This document shows, one piece after another, positions 22,302 through 33,848 of a stretch of 64,000 nt of DNA. The notes under the pieces are model-generated. The model ran no database searches. It was not told the origin of the DNA and saw only the letters and a program-made list of their open reading frames with translations. Made by a program: the position numbers and the translations under genes. Source of the DNA: Saururus chinensis (taxonomy: Eukaryota; Streptophyta; Magnoliopsida; Piperales; Saururaceae); contig CP141140.1 in the NCBI GenBank assembly GCA_035235625.1, positions 53,811,351 through 53,875,350 of the forward strand. The letters are read 5' to 3'. The stretch's first letter is position 1, and each line of letters begins with the position of its first letter.

Positions 22302-24549
22302 GAATGGGCTGAGCCATTTCAAAATTAGAAATAGGCTATATAAGGGTTTTTGGAACCTAATCCCCAATTAGGCACAAAGAGGAAGTAATTAGAGGTATGT
22401 TTTCCCTAATTCATGTTTAATCATTAGGGGTTTTCTTAATCCTCTCTTAATTTATCTTCCTCCATTGATTCAACCCAATTTCAAACCATTTAATCACTGT
22501 TTTACTCATCTTTTCCAAACTCTAACTTTTAAATTTTCATTTTTATGCTTCCAAAGCTCTAGATCTAGGGTTTGCTTTATAATTACCAAGCTTAATTCGA
22601 GTTTATATGTGTATTAATATAAAAATCAAAATTTTGGAAGGTTTGGGAGGTGATTAAAGGATTAATCTGACTCAAATAAAGTGAAGACATAATGAATTTT
22701 CAAATCTCAACCTTATTGTGGTAAAAATCTTGATTTTTATGGTTTTACTTGAATGTGTTTGCTTGATTAAGGCTTCAATGATAGATTTATGAAATGTTAA
22801 TTTTTTGTCTTGATTAGGGCTTTAATGGTAGATTTAAAAAATATTAATTTTTGGAATGTTTGATTAAGTTTTGATGGTGTATGTGGCTTGGGATGAAGGT
22901 TTCAAGGTTCTTTAATGGTGTTTTGGTTTTGAATTTCAAAAGGAAGAAAAAGGCTCGAACTGCGTGTTGTCGATCGATCGGCTAAACGACCGTTCTGCCA
23001 TTTTTTATTATGATGCTCATTTTGGCATTTTTACTTTAATTGATTATTCTAATAGTTATGAGATGTGTTTTATGTTGGAATTAAGCTACTGGAATGGTAT
23101 TGAATTGATGATGGAGATGTATGAAGTATGCTTAAGTATTTGTTATGTGGTACAATATGTTAATAGTTATACATGTTAACATTTCATTACCTTGACATCT
23201 ATGAATGATGGAATTCTCATGATTAGAGTAAGTTTCTAGTAGGGACATTACACATCAAATGCAAAGATATGCCATCTTATAATGAGAATGGATTGTGGGT
23301 AAATGATGTTATTATGTTATGGCTTCATTTGTAGAATAATCATTCTTATAGGGGTTGAGTATTTGATTTTACATGAACGGATTTGTGGTTTATGGTAGAT
23401 TTCACCCTAGATTTTAGTAGGAAATCATGTTTTGAATGTGTTTAAGCATGTGTATATTGCCTTATGAGCTTATGTCAAAGCATTGATTATGTGTTTAGGA
23501 TATGCATGAACACACACGTGTGGGAAAATCTACTATGAAACCGTAGTTAATTATGATTCGATTATGATGCATGAGGGAACTGATGGGAGCACATTCTATG
23601 TGTTAGAATTCACGTAGATCTTGCTCATGGATGATCATAATAGCATGCATCATGGAACGGACTTCATGAATGAGATTTTACCGATGTTTAGCCGGGATTG
23701 ATCAATTGTATGCAATGATGTGAGATTGCGTGCCAAATCAATCAATTGGTGACTTAATCGAAACTTAGTTGGTCCGAAAGGACATGATTTCGATTTGAGT
23801 TCCTGTGTGGAATACAAATACTCCCCGGGTTGAGTTGAGTCTAGTTAAATTGAGTTATGTGGAGACGAGTTGTGTACTTGTCTTGCGGAAGAGATTATTG
23901 AGATTGCCATTTGGACCTTAAGAATCTAGAGTGGTACGCTTCATGCACCAGCTACCATGTGTTCTATGGTTCCCTGTGTGAGAATTCGGGCTCTCCCCTA
24001 CCGCAGGAGATGTCCCTGGGCGAACACATATTCTCTAAGTTCTTTGTGTGAGAATTAGACATCCTTGTTCAGGATTGTCTTGGGCAAGCGGCATTAGGGG
24101 CTGACCACCCCGACCTCTTATACTTCATGTGTGGAAAACAGATCACGTTTCGCCTTTGTGGCCTTGACTATGTCCTGCATGTGTGACAATGCTTGTAATT
24201 ATTAGCGACGCTTAATCATATGTGTTGCTAATAATATGCTAATAGTGATGTTTATTATACATCGCTAAACAAATTTTTTTTATTTTTTTGTTAAAATATA
24301 ATTTTAAAAAAAATTAAAACTAGTATTAGCGGCGTTTATATAAACATCGCTAATGTGTATAATTATTTAAATAAATAAAAAAATTACTTAACAAAATAAT
24401 TTATCATAATTAGCGACGCTTAGAGATGCATCGCTAAAACTATTAAAAAAAAACTCTATTAGCAATGCTCCATAGGAGCGTTGCTAGAATAATTCAATAA
24501 AAACAATTTACCAAACTGGGTCACTACCTGAGTGACCTGGTTTGGAAGA

Positions 24550-25190
24550 TTAACCTGGGTCAGCAGTGACCTGGGTGGAGGGTAACTGCACCCCGCGCGG
24601 GTACTGCTGCATCTGCACATGGAGCAACCGGGAGGGTACAGGATTGCGGCACCGGCATGGAGCAGAACGGCGGGTCATGGCGGGGCAACGAGCACGTGCA
24701 CGGGGTGAAGTGCGGCGCTGCACGGGGTGGGACGAGACAGCAAGTGCAGTGCGGGCCGGAATGCGTGGGGTTGGACGACCGGCGAGGGCCGGGATGGGCA
24801 GTACGATATTGTGTGGCGAGGCACGGCAGGGGACTGCGGGGCACGGCGGGACTGTGGCATGGCACGAGGCCAAGGCAGGACGGTGGCGGAAGGGGCTAGA
24901 GGCAGGCACGGTTCGGCGCAGGCCAGCATGCACTGGGCTGGGCGACGGGCGAGGGCCGGAATGGCATGCTCGGGGCGGGAAAGCGGCAGCTGTGCGATAT
25001 TGTGTAGCACGCGGACGGGGACTGCGGGGCGCAGTGGGACGGCGGGACTGCCACATAGTGCGGGGCCGAGGCGGGACGGTGGTGGAAGGGGCTGGAGGAG
25101 GTTGAGACGGGACGGCGGCGGAAGGATGGAGGCACGACGAAGGCGGGGTGGAGAAACTGTGGAGGAGAGGTGGAGATAATCGCCCGCGCG
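24550..25190. other. GC-rich segment inside element H, non-coding
   Basis: About 640 bp of GC-rich, purine-biased sequence in which long overlapping frames are open in several phases on both strands. Such frames arise from composition alone and encode low-complexity Arg/Gly/Ala or Pro/Ala strings. Internal near-repeats such as GGCGAGGGCCGG and GGACTGCGGGGC suggest tandem growth. No domain seen. Confidence 0.6.
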
Positions 25191-25406
25191 GTATTTTTAT
25201 TTCAACTGCGCAGGCGAACGAAAATTCCCTGCGTGGTATTTCGTTTTGGTGACGTTTCTAAAACACATGCCTATTGCGTCACTCAAATATTTCCTCATTG
25301 CGACGTTTGTACTAAACATCGCTAGATATTTCACGTATTGTGACATTTGCAACCAAACGTCGTAATTGGTGACTATTTGCAACGCATAACATGAGTCGCA
25401 AATAAT

Positions 25407-26650
25407 TTGGTCTTTTCTCTCCCTTCCCCTCTCTCTCTCCCTTCCCCGCCTCTCCCCCCTCTCTCTCCCCTCTCTCTCTCCCCCCCTCTCTCCTCTCTCC
25501 CCTCTTCTCTCACTCCCCTCCTCTCCCCTCTCATCACTCTCCCTCTCTCCTCACTCTCTCTCTCCCTTTCTCCTTTCTCTCCCTTCCCTTCTTCTCTCTC
25601 TCCCCTCCTCTCTCCCCCTTCCCCTCTCTTTCTCCTCTCTCTCCCTTACCCTCTTCTCTCTCTCTCTCTATCTCCCCTCTCACTCACTTCTCTCTCTCTA
25701 TACCCTCTCTCTCCTCTCTCACTCCCCTCTCTCTCTCCTCCCTCTCTCTCTCCCTCTTCCCTCTCCTCTCTCTTCCCTCTTCCCTCTCCTCTCTTTCTCC
25801 ACCCTCTCCTCCCTCCCTCTCTCTCTCTTCCCTCTCCTCTCTCTTCCCTCTCCTCTCTCTCTCCTCTCACTCTTCCCTCTCACTCTCTTCCCTCCCTCTC
25901 TCTCTCTTTCCTCTCCTATCTTTTCCCTCTCCTCTCTCTTTGCACCCTCTCTCTCCTCCCTCTACCCTCTCCTCTCTCTTCCCTCTTCCCTCTCCTCTCT
26001 CTCTCCACCCTCTCCTCCCTCCCTCTCTCTCTCTTCCCTCTCCTCTCTCTCTCCTCTCACTCTTCCCTCTCCTCTCTCTCTCCTCTCACTCTTCCCTCTC
26101 CTCTCTCTCTCCATTCTCTCTCTCCTCCCTCCCTCTCACTCTCTTCCCTCCCTCTCTCTCTCTTTCCTCTCCTCTCTTTTCCCTCTCCTCTCTCTTTGCA
26201 CCCTCTCTCTCCTCCCTCCCTCTCTCTCTTCCCTCTCCTCTCTCTCTCTAGTTTCTCTCTCCTCCCTCTCTCTCTCTTCCCTCTCCTCTCTCCTCCCTCA
26301 CCCTTTCTCTCTTCCCTCTCCTCTCTCTCTCCACCCTCCCTCTCTCTCTCTCTTCCTTCTCTCTCTCTGCCCTCTCCTATCTCTCTCCTCCCTCTCTCTC
26401 TCCACCCTCCCTCTCTCTCTTCCTTCTCTCTCTCTTCCTTCTCTCTCTCTTCCCTCTCCTCTCTCTCTCCTCTCTCTGCTTTCCTCTCCTCTCTCTCTTC
26501 CCTCTCCTCTATCTCTCCTCTCTCTCTCTTTCCTCTCCTCTCTCTCACCACCCTCTCTCTCCTCCCTCCCTCTCTCTCTTCCCTCCCCCCTCTCTCTCTC
26601 CTCCGTCTCTCCACCCTTTCCCTCTCCTCCGTCTCTCCTCTTTCTCTCCT
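25407..26650. repeat. Polypyrimidine tract 1 (about 1.24 kb of CT-rich repeats)
   Basis: The plus strand is almost entirely C and T, in degenerate repeats such as TCTCTTCCCTCTCCTCTC. A 415-codon open frame crosses it but yields only Ser/Leu/Pro and has no coding signature. Longer internal duplications are visible, for example 25970-26040 repeating 25735-25880. Confidence 0.95.
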
Positions 26651-26774
26651 CTAATTTCAAAGTTTTAATATCTTTTATTCTTTAAAATTAATTTTAAAAT
26701 AAAAAAATATAATTAAATAAAAATACTAATAGCAACGTATAAAAATATGCATCGCTATTAGTACACTTATTAGC

Positions 26775-26862
<88 letters not shown>

Positions 26863-26987
26863 TAGCTAATATATGTACTAATAGTGACGTATAGAGCTAT
26901 ACGTCGATATTAGTATTTTATTTTTAATTTAAATTTTTCTTTAAAAAATAAATAAATAAATAAATTTTTTTGAAAAATTAAAATAAA
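26651..26987. repeat. AT-rich hairpin spacer 1
   Basis: First of three homologous spacers between pyrimidine tracts. It contains AATAGCAACGTATAAAAATA facing ATGCATCGCTATT, and a (TA)n run at about 26780-26860 between further ATTAGCGAC units. Confidence 0.9.
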
Positions 26988-27285
26988 ATTCCTCTCACCC
27001 TCCCCTATCCCCCCATCTCTCTCTTCCCTCTCCTCTCCTCTCTCTCTTCCCTCTCCTCTCCTCTCTCTCTCTTCCCTCTCCTCTCCCTCTCCACCCTTTC
27101 CCTCTCCTCTCTCTCTCTCTCTCCACCCTTTCCCTCTCCTCTCTCTCTCTCTCCACCCTTTCCCTCTCCTCTCTCTCTCTCTCCACCCTTTCCCTCTCCT
27201 CTCTGTCTCCACCCTTTCCCTCTCCTCTCTCTCTCTCTATTCCCTCTCCTTTCTCTCTCTCTTCCCTCTCTACTCTTTCTCTCCT
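26988..27285. repeat. Polypyrimidine tract 2
   Basis: CT-rich repeat tract beginning CCTCTCACCCTCCCCTATCC, as do tracts 3 and 4. It includes four copies of a ~40-bp unit with CTCCACCCTTTCCCTCTCC. Confidence 0.95.
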
Positions 27286-27527
27286 CTAATTTCAAAATTT
27301 TAAGATTTTTTATTATTTAAAATTAAATTTAAAAATAAAAAACATAATTAAATAAAAATACTCATAGCGACGTATAAAAATATACGTCGCTATTACTACA
27401 CTTATTAGCGATGTATATATCTATATGTTACTAATACATGTACTAATATAGTATTTTAATTTAATTTAAGTTTTCATTTAAAAAATAAAAAAATTTAATA
27501 TTTTTTTTTAAAAAATTAAAATAAAAT
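27286..27527. repeat. AT-rich hairpin spacer 2
   Basis: Same order as spacers 1 and 3. It contains a perfect 13-bp inverted repeat: ATAGCGACGTATA at 27364-27376 and TATACGTCGCTAT at 27381-27393, loop AAAA. Confidence 0.92.
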
Positions 27528-28078
27528 TTCTCTCACCCTCCCCTATCCCCTCTCTCTCTTCCCTCTCCTCTCCTCTCTCTCTCTTCCCTCCCCTCTCCTC
27601 TCTCTCTCTTCCCTCCCCTCTCCTCTCTCTCTCTCTCTCTTCCCTCCCCTCTCCTCTCTCTCTTCCCTCCCCTCTCCTCTCTCTCTCTCTCTTCCCTCCC
27701 CTCTCCTCTCTCTCTCTTCCCTCCCCTCTCCTCTCTCTCTCTCTTCCCTCCCCTCTCTCTCTCTCTCTCTCTTCCCTCTCCTCTCTCTCCCTTTCTCTCT
27801 CTCTCTCTTCCCTCCCCTCTCCTCTCTCTCTCTCTTCCCTCCCCTCTCCTCTCTCTCTCTCTCTTCCCTCTCCTCTCTCTCCCTTTCTCTCTCTCTCTCT
27901 TCCCACCCCTCTCTCTCTTCCATCTTTCCTCCCTCTCTCCACTCTTTCCCTCTCCTTCCTCTCTCTCTCTCCTCCCTCTCTCCACCCTTACCCTCTCCTC
28001 CCTCTCTCTCTCCTCCCTCTCTCTCTCCTCCCTCTCTCCACCCTTTCCCTCTCCTCTCTTTCTCTTCCCTCTCTCCTC
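27528..28078. repeat. Polypyrimidine tract 3
   Basis: CT-rich repeats such as CTCTCTTCCCTCCCCTCTCC. It opens with the same CCTCTCACCC-type boundary and ends with CTCTCCTCTAATTTCAAA, like tracts 1 and 2. Confidence 0.95.
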
Positions 28079-28351
28079 TAATTTCAAATTTTAAAGATTT
28101 TTATTCTTTAAAATTAATTTTAAAAATAAAAAAATATAATTAAATAAAAATATTAATAGCAACGTATAAAAATATACGTCGCTATTAGTACACTTATTAG
28201 CGACGTATATACATATATATCTATACGTCGCTAATACATGTACTAATAGTGACGTATAGAGCTATATGTCGCTATTAGTATTTTATTTTAATTTAATTTT
28301 TTATTTAAAAAATAAAAAAATTAATAAATTTTTTTAAAAAATCAAAATAAA
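28079..28351. repeat. AT-rich hairpin spacer 3
   Basis: Third copy of the spacer, with AATAGCAACGTATAAAAATA facing TACGTCGCTATT and ATTAGCGACGTATA facing TATACGTCGCTAAT. Confidence 0.92.
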
Positions 28352-28478
28352 ATTCCTCTCACCCTCCCCTATCCCCTCTCTCTCTCTTCCCTCCCCTCTC
28401 CTCTCTCTCTCTCTCTTTCTTCCCTCTCCTCTCCTCTCTCTCTCTTCCCTCCCTCCCTCTCTCTCTCTCTCTCTCTTT

Positions 28479-28522
<44 letters not shown>

Positions 28523-28610
28523 CCCTCTCCTCTCCTCTCTCTCTTTCTTCCCTCTCCTCTCCTCTCTCTCTTTCTTCCCTCTCCTCTCCTCTCCTCTCTC
28601 TCTCTCTTCC

Positions 28611-28648
<38 letters not shown>

Positions 28649-28675
28649 CTCTCCTCTCCTCTCTCTCTCTCTTCC

Positions 28676-28752
<77 letters not shown>

Positions 28753-29070
28753 CTCTCCTCTCTCTCTCTCTCTCTCTCTCTTCCCTCTCCTCTCCTCTCT
28801 CTCTCTCTCTTCCCTCTCCTCTCCTCTCTCTCTCTCTCTTCCCTCTCCTCTCCTCTCCTCTCTCTCTTCCCTCTCCTCTCCTCTCTCTCTCTCTTCCCTC
28901 TCCTCTCCTCTGATCTCTCTTCCCTCTCCTCTCCTCTCCTCTGATCTCTCTTCCCTCTCCTCTCCTCTGATCTCTCTCTTCCCTCTCCTCTCTCTCTTCC
29001 CTCTCCTCTCCTCTCTCTCGCTCCACCTCTCCTCCCTCTCTCTCTATCCACCCTCCCCCTCTCTCTTTCA
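28352..29070. repeat. Polypyrimidine tract 4
   Basis: About 720 bp with long (CT)n runs and TCTTCCCTCTCCTCTCC units. It ends where the right subterminal hairpin region of element H begins. Confidence 0.95.
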
Positions 29071-30683
29071 TTAAATTTTTTATTTAAGAAATAGGTAGTA
29101 TCGACGCATGTGACTATGCGTCGCTACTACCAAGGGTAATAGCGACATATATTACCATGCATCTCCACTATTATTAGGTAGTAGTGACATATAGTATATG
29201 CGTCGCTATTAGTTCTTATTTTTAATTTCTTTTAAAATTGAGAATTATTAGCAACGCTTATTTGCAAACATCGCTATTGTTGAAACTATTAGCGACGTTT
29301 ATAAAAATGTGTCGTTAATGGTTTTGAAATTTTTTTAAAAAAATTAAAATATATATCTTTTAATGACGCATATAAAAATGTTGTTAATAACGCAAGTATT
29401 AGCGACGCATAAATTAAAGCGTTGCTAAAAGTTTAAGTATTAGCGACATTTGGAGTTAAGCATTGCTAATAGACTACCATTAGTGACGCTTATTATTATG
29501 CGTCGCTAATATTGGTTTTTTTATGACGGTTTTTTATATGCCGTTATTATCACTTTTTAGTGACGCATAGTATTGCGACGCTTATATAAGCGTCGCTAAT
29601 ACCCAATTTTGTTGTAGTGGTTGATGCATGTGTATTATGAATGTTATGCATGATTGTATATAATATGTTTGACACGTTTATCGTGCAGGGTAAATGAGGA
29701 TGTGATAAGAATGCATAATCTAAATTGTGTAATTGAGATACTATTATGCAGGTTTATGTGATATGAATGCATGATTTAAAATTGTGGGAATAAGACACTA
29801 TTATGCAAGTTTATGTGATATAAATGCATGATCCAAAATCGTGTAAATGAGACATTATTATGCAGGTTTATGTGATATGGTTGCATACTCAGAAAGTGTG
29901 TGAAAGACATTTCTTATGCGGTTTATGGTGTTATCATGCTTGATTTAATTAGATGTGAACTATTACTTATGCAGAATAGATGTTAAGTGATAACTCGATT
30001 ATTTATGTCTTTACTTTGATAGGTGTGTCATATGTATGTTAGCTCTTATGTTTATAGATAAATAAGGGTTTAGCTAATGAATGATTAGAAAATGGTATTT
30101 CATGTTAATTAGGGATCTAAATTGCTATTTTCCATGTTGTTGTCTTTTTTTTCTAATTATTGATGTCGTGTTCAAACTATTATTAAGTTTTGTACTCACC
30201 CCACTTTCCTTGTTTTGTTTTGGGGTTACACAGCATGACGCGCAGACTCGTAGGATACATTATACAAGGAACGATATGACCACTCATGGGATTAGTTTCT
30301 ACCATGTCCTAATGATGTTTTATTTCCTTATTTTCATCCTTTTAGACCTTGAGAACTCTATTTGATAGATTATGTTTGTTACTAGAGCTTATTTGTAGTG
30401 GCTAAATGCCTTTAACCTTTTTAGTCTTTTTCCATGTATGGGCTTCTGAGATGTTTATGTGGCTTTTTTGTATGATGAGGATGATTATGTCATTTATTTT
30501 ATCCTCTTTATTTTCTCTTTATTACTCCTGCTCAAAGGTTATGTGGTGCGTAACTCCGCTAGTTAAACCACCCGTAGTAGGGGCTAAATCTTTTGCTATT
30601 CATTAATCGCTTTCCTCGCCCCTTACGCTTGACAGGCCCTTAGATTGGGTTCGGCTCAGGTCGGGTAGTTCTAGGGTGTGACA

Positions 30684-30925
30684 GCTTTAGTGAGGTGCAA
30701 CTTCATGACTAGAAGATCATGGCCTTGACCATGATCTAACAACCAAAGAGCTACAATTCGCTAAAGCTATTGCTCTGACTAGACATTTTCATATATATAT
30801 GAATGGAAAGAGCTACATAAAAGTGCAACTCCATGACCATCATATCATATAGCTTTGACCATGATGTCACAGTCAGGGAGCTACAACTCACTAAAATTGT
30901 TGCTACACCTAGAAATTCTTCAGGG
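30684..30925. repeat. 142-bp tandem satellite, right part
   Basis: Continues the array cut by A4. GCTTTAGTGAGGTGC at 30684 completes the unit begun before 18283, and ACATTTTCATATAT near 30789 matches the markers at 18091 and 18233. A further unit follows to about 30925. Confidence 0.78.
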
Positions 30926-31139
30926 TGTTAGTCGCTTTGTATTTCATATTACAATTCATCAATTTTAAAATACAAGGGTAGCCGTTTGGGATTTTGAGTG
31001 CTTATTTTTGAATGAGATGTTAGTTGTTCAGGATTTTGCATATACATTTCAAATTACCCCGTTAGTCAATACGAAAGCAATTTTTAAACTCGTACATTTC
31101 AAACCCTAGCTTACAATATGAAATAGCCTTCACTCGTGG
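30926..31139. other. Intergenic sequence
   Basis: AT-rich, no gene or element recognised. Confidence 0.5.
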
Positions 31140-31950
31140 ATTTTCAATTCTGACCCCAACTCATGCGGTTTGAAAATGCATGCATCGTGCCAAGGGTCTC
31201 TCCTCTATCATATTCTCCTCTACAACCCCTTAGAAAGACAGATTCGTTAAAGGTCAAGGTGACGACAACCGTCACTGGCTGAGGAAGCCAAAGGCCAACC
31301 GGTGGTGGCTGGCTACTGGCGGCGTTGCCGCGAAACGCAATGCACAAAAACAAAGGGAAAAAGAAGGGTGGGTAAAGTTTTACCTCACACAGGTGAAGGA
31401 GGGGTGAGGAGGCCGGAACAGTGGTTCTCATACGTCATCCTGGCCAGGGTGGCAGGTTGGAGGCCAATCAATTGGCTACAATGGATCGAGAGAAGGGAGG
31501 TTGGGCGGTTTTTTCAGGCTAAAACATGAAAAAAGAGAAAAGGGCAGACGACTGATGGGCAGGCCAGGGTGGCGGCGGCGGTGCCAGGCCTAGGCCGGTT
31601 GGGTGGAAGCCAGTGGTGGCATCGACTCCGGCCTCACAAAAGGAAGGGGCAGTTCCCTTCCTTTGTTCCGCCAGTGGGTCAGGGGCTCCAATTTTTTTTT
31701 CTACTTCTCTTCCTTTCTTTCTGTTTTAATTATGCTTCATGTCTCTTCCATTTCTCTCCTGTTTTCTTGTCAAAAGTTTCTGTGGTGCTTCAAGGCCCAT
31801 GACCTGCAACTAAATACCACTTTCGACTATACAGTTATAAATATCGAGGTCAATCACAAAAATAGATACGTCGAAATGTCAAATTTCCCCGTAAAAAATA
31901 TAAGCAAAAATTACCAAAAAATTTACAAAAAAATTCGAGGATGTTACGCA
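31140..31950 (-). mobile_element. Degraded fragment of LTR family D
   Basis: Two blocks resemble D1. A GC-rich part (31240-31680) has GAGGAGGCCGGAACAGTGG and CCAGGGTGGCAGG motifs; then 31795-31950 (GACCTGCAACTAAATACCAC through ACCAAAAAATTTACAAAAAA) parallels the D1 end at 54650-54828. Same order and orientation as D1. No termini remain. Several frames are open because of composition, not coding. Confidence 0.55.
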
Positions 31951-32634
31951 TATGTAAATGACAAAGTGCACATGATATCATCTTATTATGGATTGATCAT
32001 TTTTTTTATTTATCCAACTAAAATTTGAATAATTAATATTTTATTTCTTGTGTTTAGATAAAAGTTGAATTTTATTGTGTATTTTATCATGCATTCTAAA
32101 AACCTAGGATTCTGGTATGTAGTTTGAAATTGAGCTTATGAAATGTAGGTTTTTAGTTTATATTTTGAAATCAAAAATCTAAAATACATCAATTTAAACT
32201 AACGCTTATATGAATTTAAGAGGGGAAACTCTTCAGAGCGAAGTTTTTATGCGGTAAAAAATCTTCATTGTCCGGTTGGCAGACAGCTGAAACAGTTTGT
32301 ATTCATCAGTACTCTCAAGTGCCTAAGTTGGAACAGAAGTTAGTCGTTTTCTTTTGTTTCTTTTGGTACAAGAAGTTCAGTTGAAACGTCACCGAAAAGA
32401 TACTAACTAACAACATGCTGTTTTTTTTTGTTCCAAATTTGTGGAAGCGTTAAAGCCCAAAGGAGAGCCAACTTTGAGGCAGTTTTGCAGGCAAGCGCAA
32501 GTCACCGTTCCTCACCGCAAATCAGTTTTTTTTTTAAGTAGCTGTTTCGCCACTGCTTTCCCCCCAGTCTGAGCTGAACCAACTATCGTTATGCTTACTG
32601 TTCCGATCAGCATGTTGCTGGTTCAGATGATTTG
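31951..32634. other. Upstream intergenic region of the VQ gene, distal part
   Basis: AT-rich then mixed sequence without recognisable repeats. No gene supported. Confidence 0.45.
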
Positions 32635-33371
32635 TTATCCAACAATTTCCTCGAGAAGGTATCCTTCCACCACATAGCTGTGCATATTTCTATTACGATT
32701 TTCACACGTAAACTCAAACAACATGTCATGAATGTTGACTGGGTTCAACATAGATTCCACGAAGGGGTGGGGGCAATCCGGTAAAATCACTCTCTCTTTT
32801 GAGCCTTGACCAGTTGACCACTTCTCTTCCTGGTCTGACGTTGTACTAGCTGGTCTAGGGCTGTTGCATGGCTGAGGCGGCCATGCATCCCGTCGTCTCC
32901 ACTGGCGTCTTCTCAAGATTCGGCTATCCCTTCGTTGTATTCTCCTTCCCTTTCCCTAAACTGCCCATGAATGAAAGACCAGTGCGCTTCCTCATCTGGG
33001 TCTTATTAGGTCTTTCCTTTGGAAACGAGGCATGAGTGAATAAGGGGAAAGAACAATCTCCTCTTTATTTGTCTCGAGCTGGGGGCTTTTTCACAGAAAA
33101 AGTCATGGAAGATTCCTGCATGTGGTGGATGGGTAAGTGAAGGCGATCGGGGAGGTATTTCTGGGTCACTGAGTTCTTCTTCCGGTTTGGAATCTCCGTT
33201 TGTCGCCTTCAAGGTTTCCCGTTTTGGGATTAGTATAGCTTTCTGGGTTGGGGTCTGCACTGTATTCTCTCCGTTTTTAGCTTGAAGAAGGAGATAGGAA
33301 CATAACAGCGTTTCTTGCATGATTACTTCTTCTCTGGGGGCAAAAACCCAGATATTGATTAACTGCTTCAT
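32635..33371 (-). other. Two adjacent minus-strand open frames of uncertain status
   Basis: Frames of 93 codons (32635-32916) and 121 codons (33006-33371) lie one after the other on the minus strand in single-copy-looking DNA. The inferred peptides are of normal complexity (for example GENTVQTPTQKAILIPKRET and LPDCPHPFVESMLNPVN) but match no family I recognise. They could be exons of a small gene, a pseudogene, or chance frames in the VQ promoter region. Low confidence. Confidence 0.2.
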
Positions 33372-33848
33372 TCCTCTTTATAAATTAATCTTGTTCCTAT
33401 AGATGATATTTTATGACTCAGCGTTAACTCTCGTTTAGGTTCCATATCATACTATTTCTCCAATTAATAACGCTGCTGCTTGATTATCTTCTGGTTAGAA
33501 CAAAGTCAGTTCAACTCCCCATCTGCGTGCTAAGAAGTTCTTTTTTTTGTTAAGTTTGACATTTATATGCCAATAATCGTGTTCATGTTGACATATAATA
33601 TTGTTCCTGTACGTTGATGGTTTTCGATCACCTGTCACAAATTTCATTTATGTCCGCCCCTTTGTCTTTTGTTTTTCCTGCACATGTTTACAGTGATTAT
33701 ACTATATTTGATTGGTGCTATAATGTTGTCGTCGATTTTTTGGCAAATTCTGTTATAATCGATGCCATATCATCTTGCAGGTTCCTTTAAGAATACTACA
33801 AAAAATCATTAATAATACTACTACATGATTCTTTTCTGATTGAGATAA

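Larger units (their letters stand above)
24205..29619. mobile_element. CACTA-like non-autonomous element with giant pyrimidine tract (copy H)
   Basis: Inserted in LTR2 of A4. Both subterminal regions (24205-24490 and 29090-29600) consist of short inverted units, ATTAGCGACGCTT and its complement. The right end is ACCCAATTTTGTTGTAGTG, the complement of a CACTACAAC terminus, the hallmark of CACTA elements. The left terminus is degraded and could not be defined. The interior holds a GC-rich segment and about 2.8 kb of near-pure C/T sequence divided by three AT-rich hairpin spacers. No transposase is encoded. The superfamily call rests on the right end and the subterminal repeats. Confidence 0.65.
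18284..30683 (+). mobile_element. Ty3/gypsy retrotransposon A4 (Tekay/Del-like), broken, with nested CACTA-like element
   Basis: The only element in the window with coding remnants. It consists of a truncated 5' LTR (18284 to about 19320), a pol region beginning inside reverse transcriptase, a polypurine tract, and a full-length 3' LTR (21864-30683) that contains a 5.4-kb insertion. Flanks are GTTTT (18279-18283) and GCTTT (30684-30688), one mismatch, and fall within one unit of the 142-bp satellite. Long LTRs, pol order RT-RNase H-INT and the integrase C-terminus suggest the Tekay/Del lineage of chromoviruses; this is family knowledge, not a search result. Gag, protease, primer-binding site and the start of RT are deleted. 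Confidence 0.9.
21864..30683 (+). mobile_element. 3' LTR of A4, interrupted by a CACTA-like element
   Basis: LTR sequence runs from 21864 to about 24204 and resumes at about 29620, ending TAGTTCTAGGGTGTGACA at 30683. The LTR alone is about 3.4 kb, similar to A2 and A3. A TATA box is at 22294-22301. GATCGATCGGCTAAACG near 22972-22988 is one of the GATCG/TTCGAA-rich motifs typical of family A. Confidence 0.88.

Noticed and set aside
24550..25179. Several overlapping frames of 80-179 codons on both strands
   Set aside because: GC-rich sequence keeps nearly all frames open. No domain, no consistent frame, low-complexity products, and the region lies inside a transposable element.
25407..26654. 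415-codon plus-strand open frame and many long minus-strand frames in the C/T tracts
   Set aside because: They encode only Ser/Leu/Pro or Arg/Glu/Gly strings because the DNA is C/T-only. Stop codons are nearly impossible by composition.
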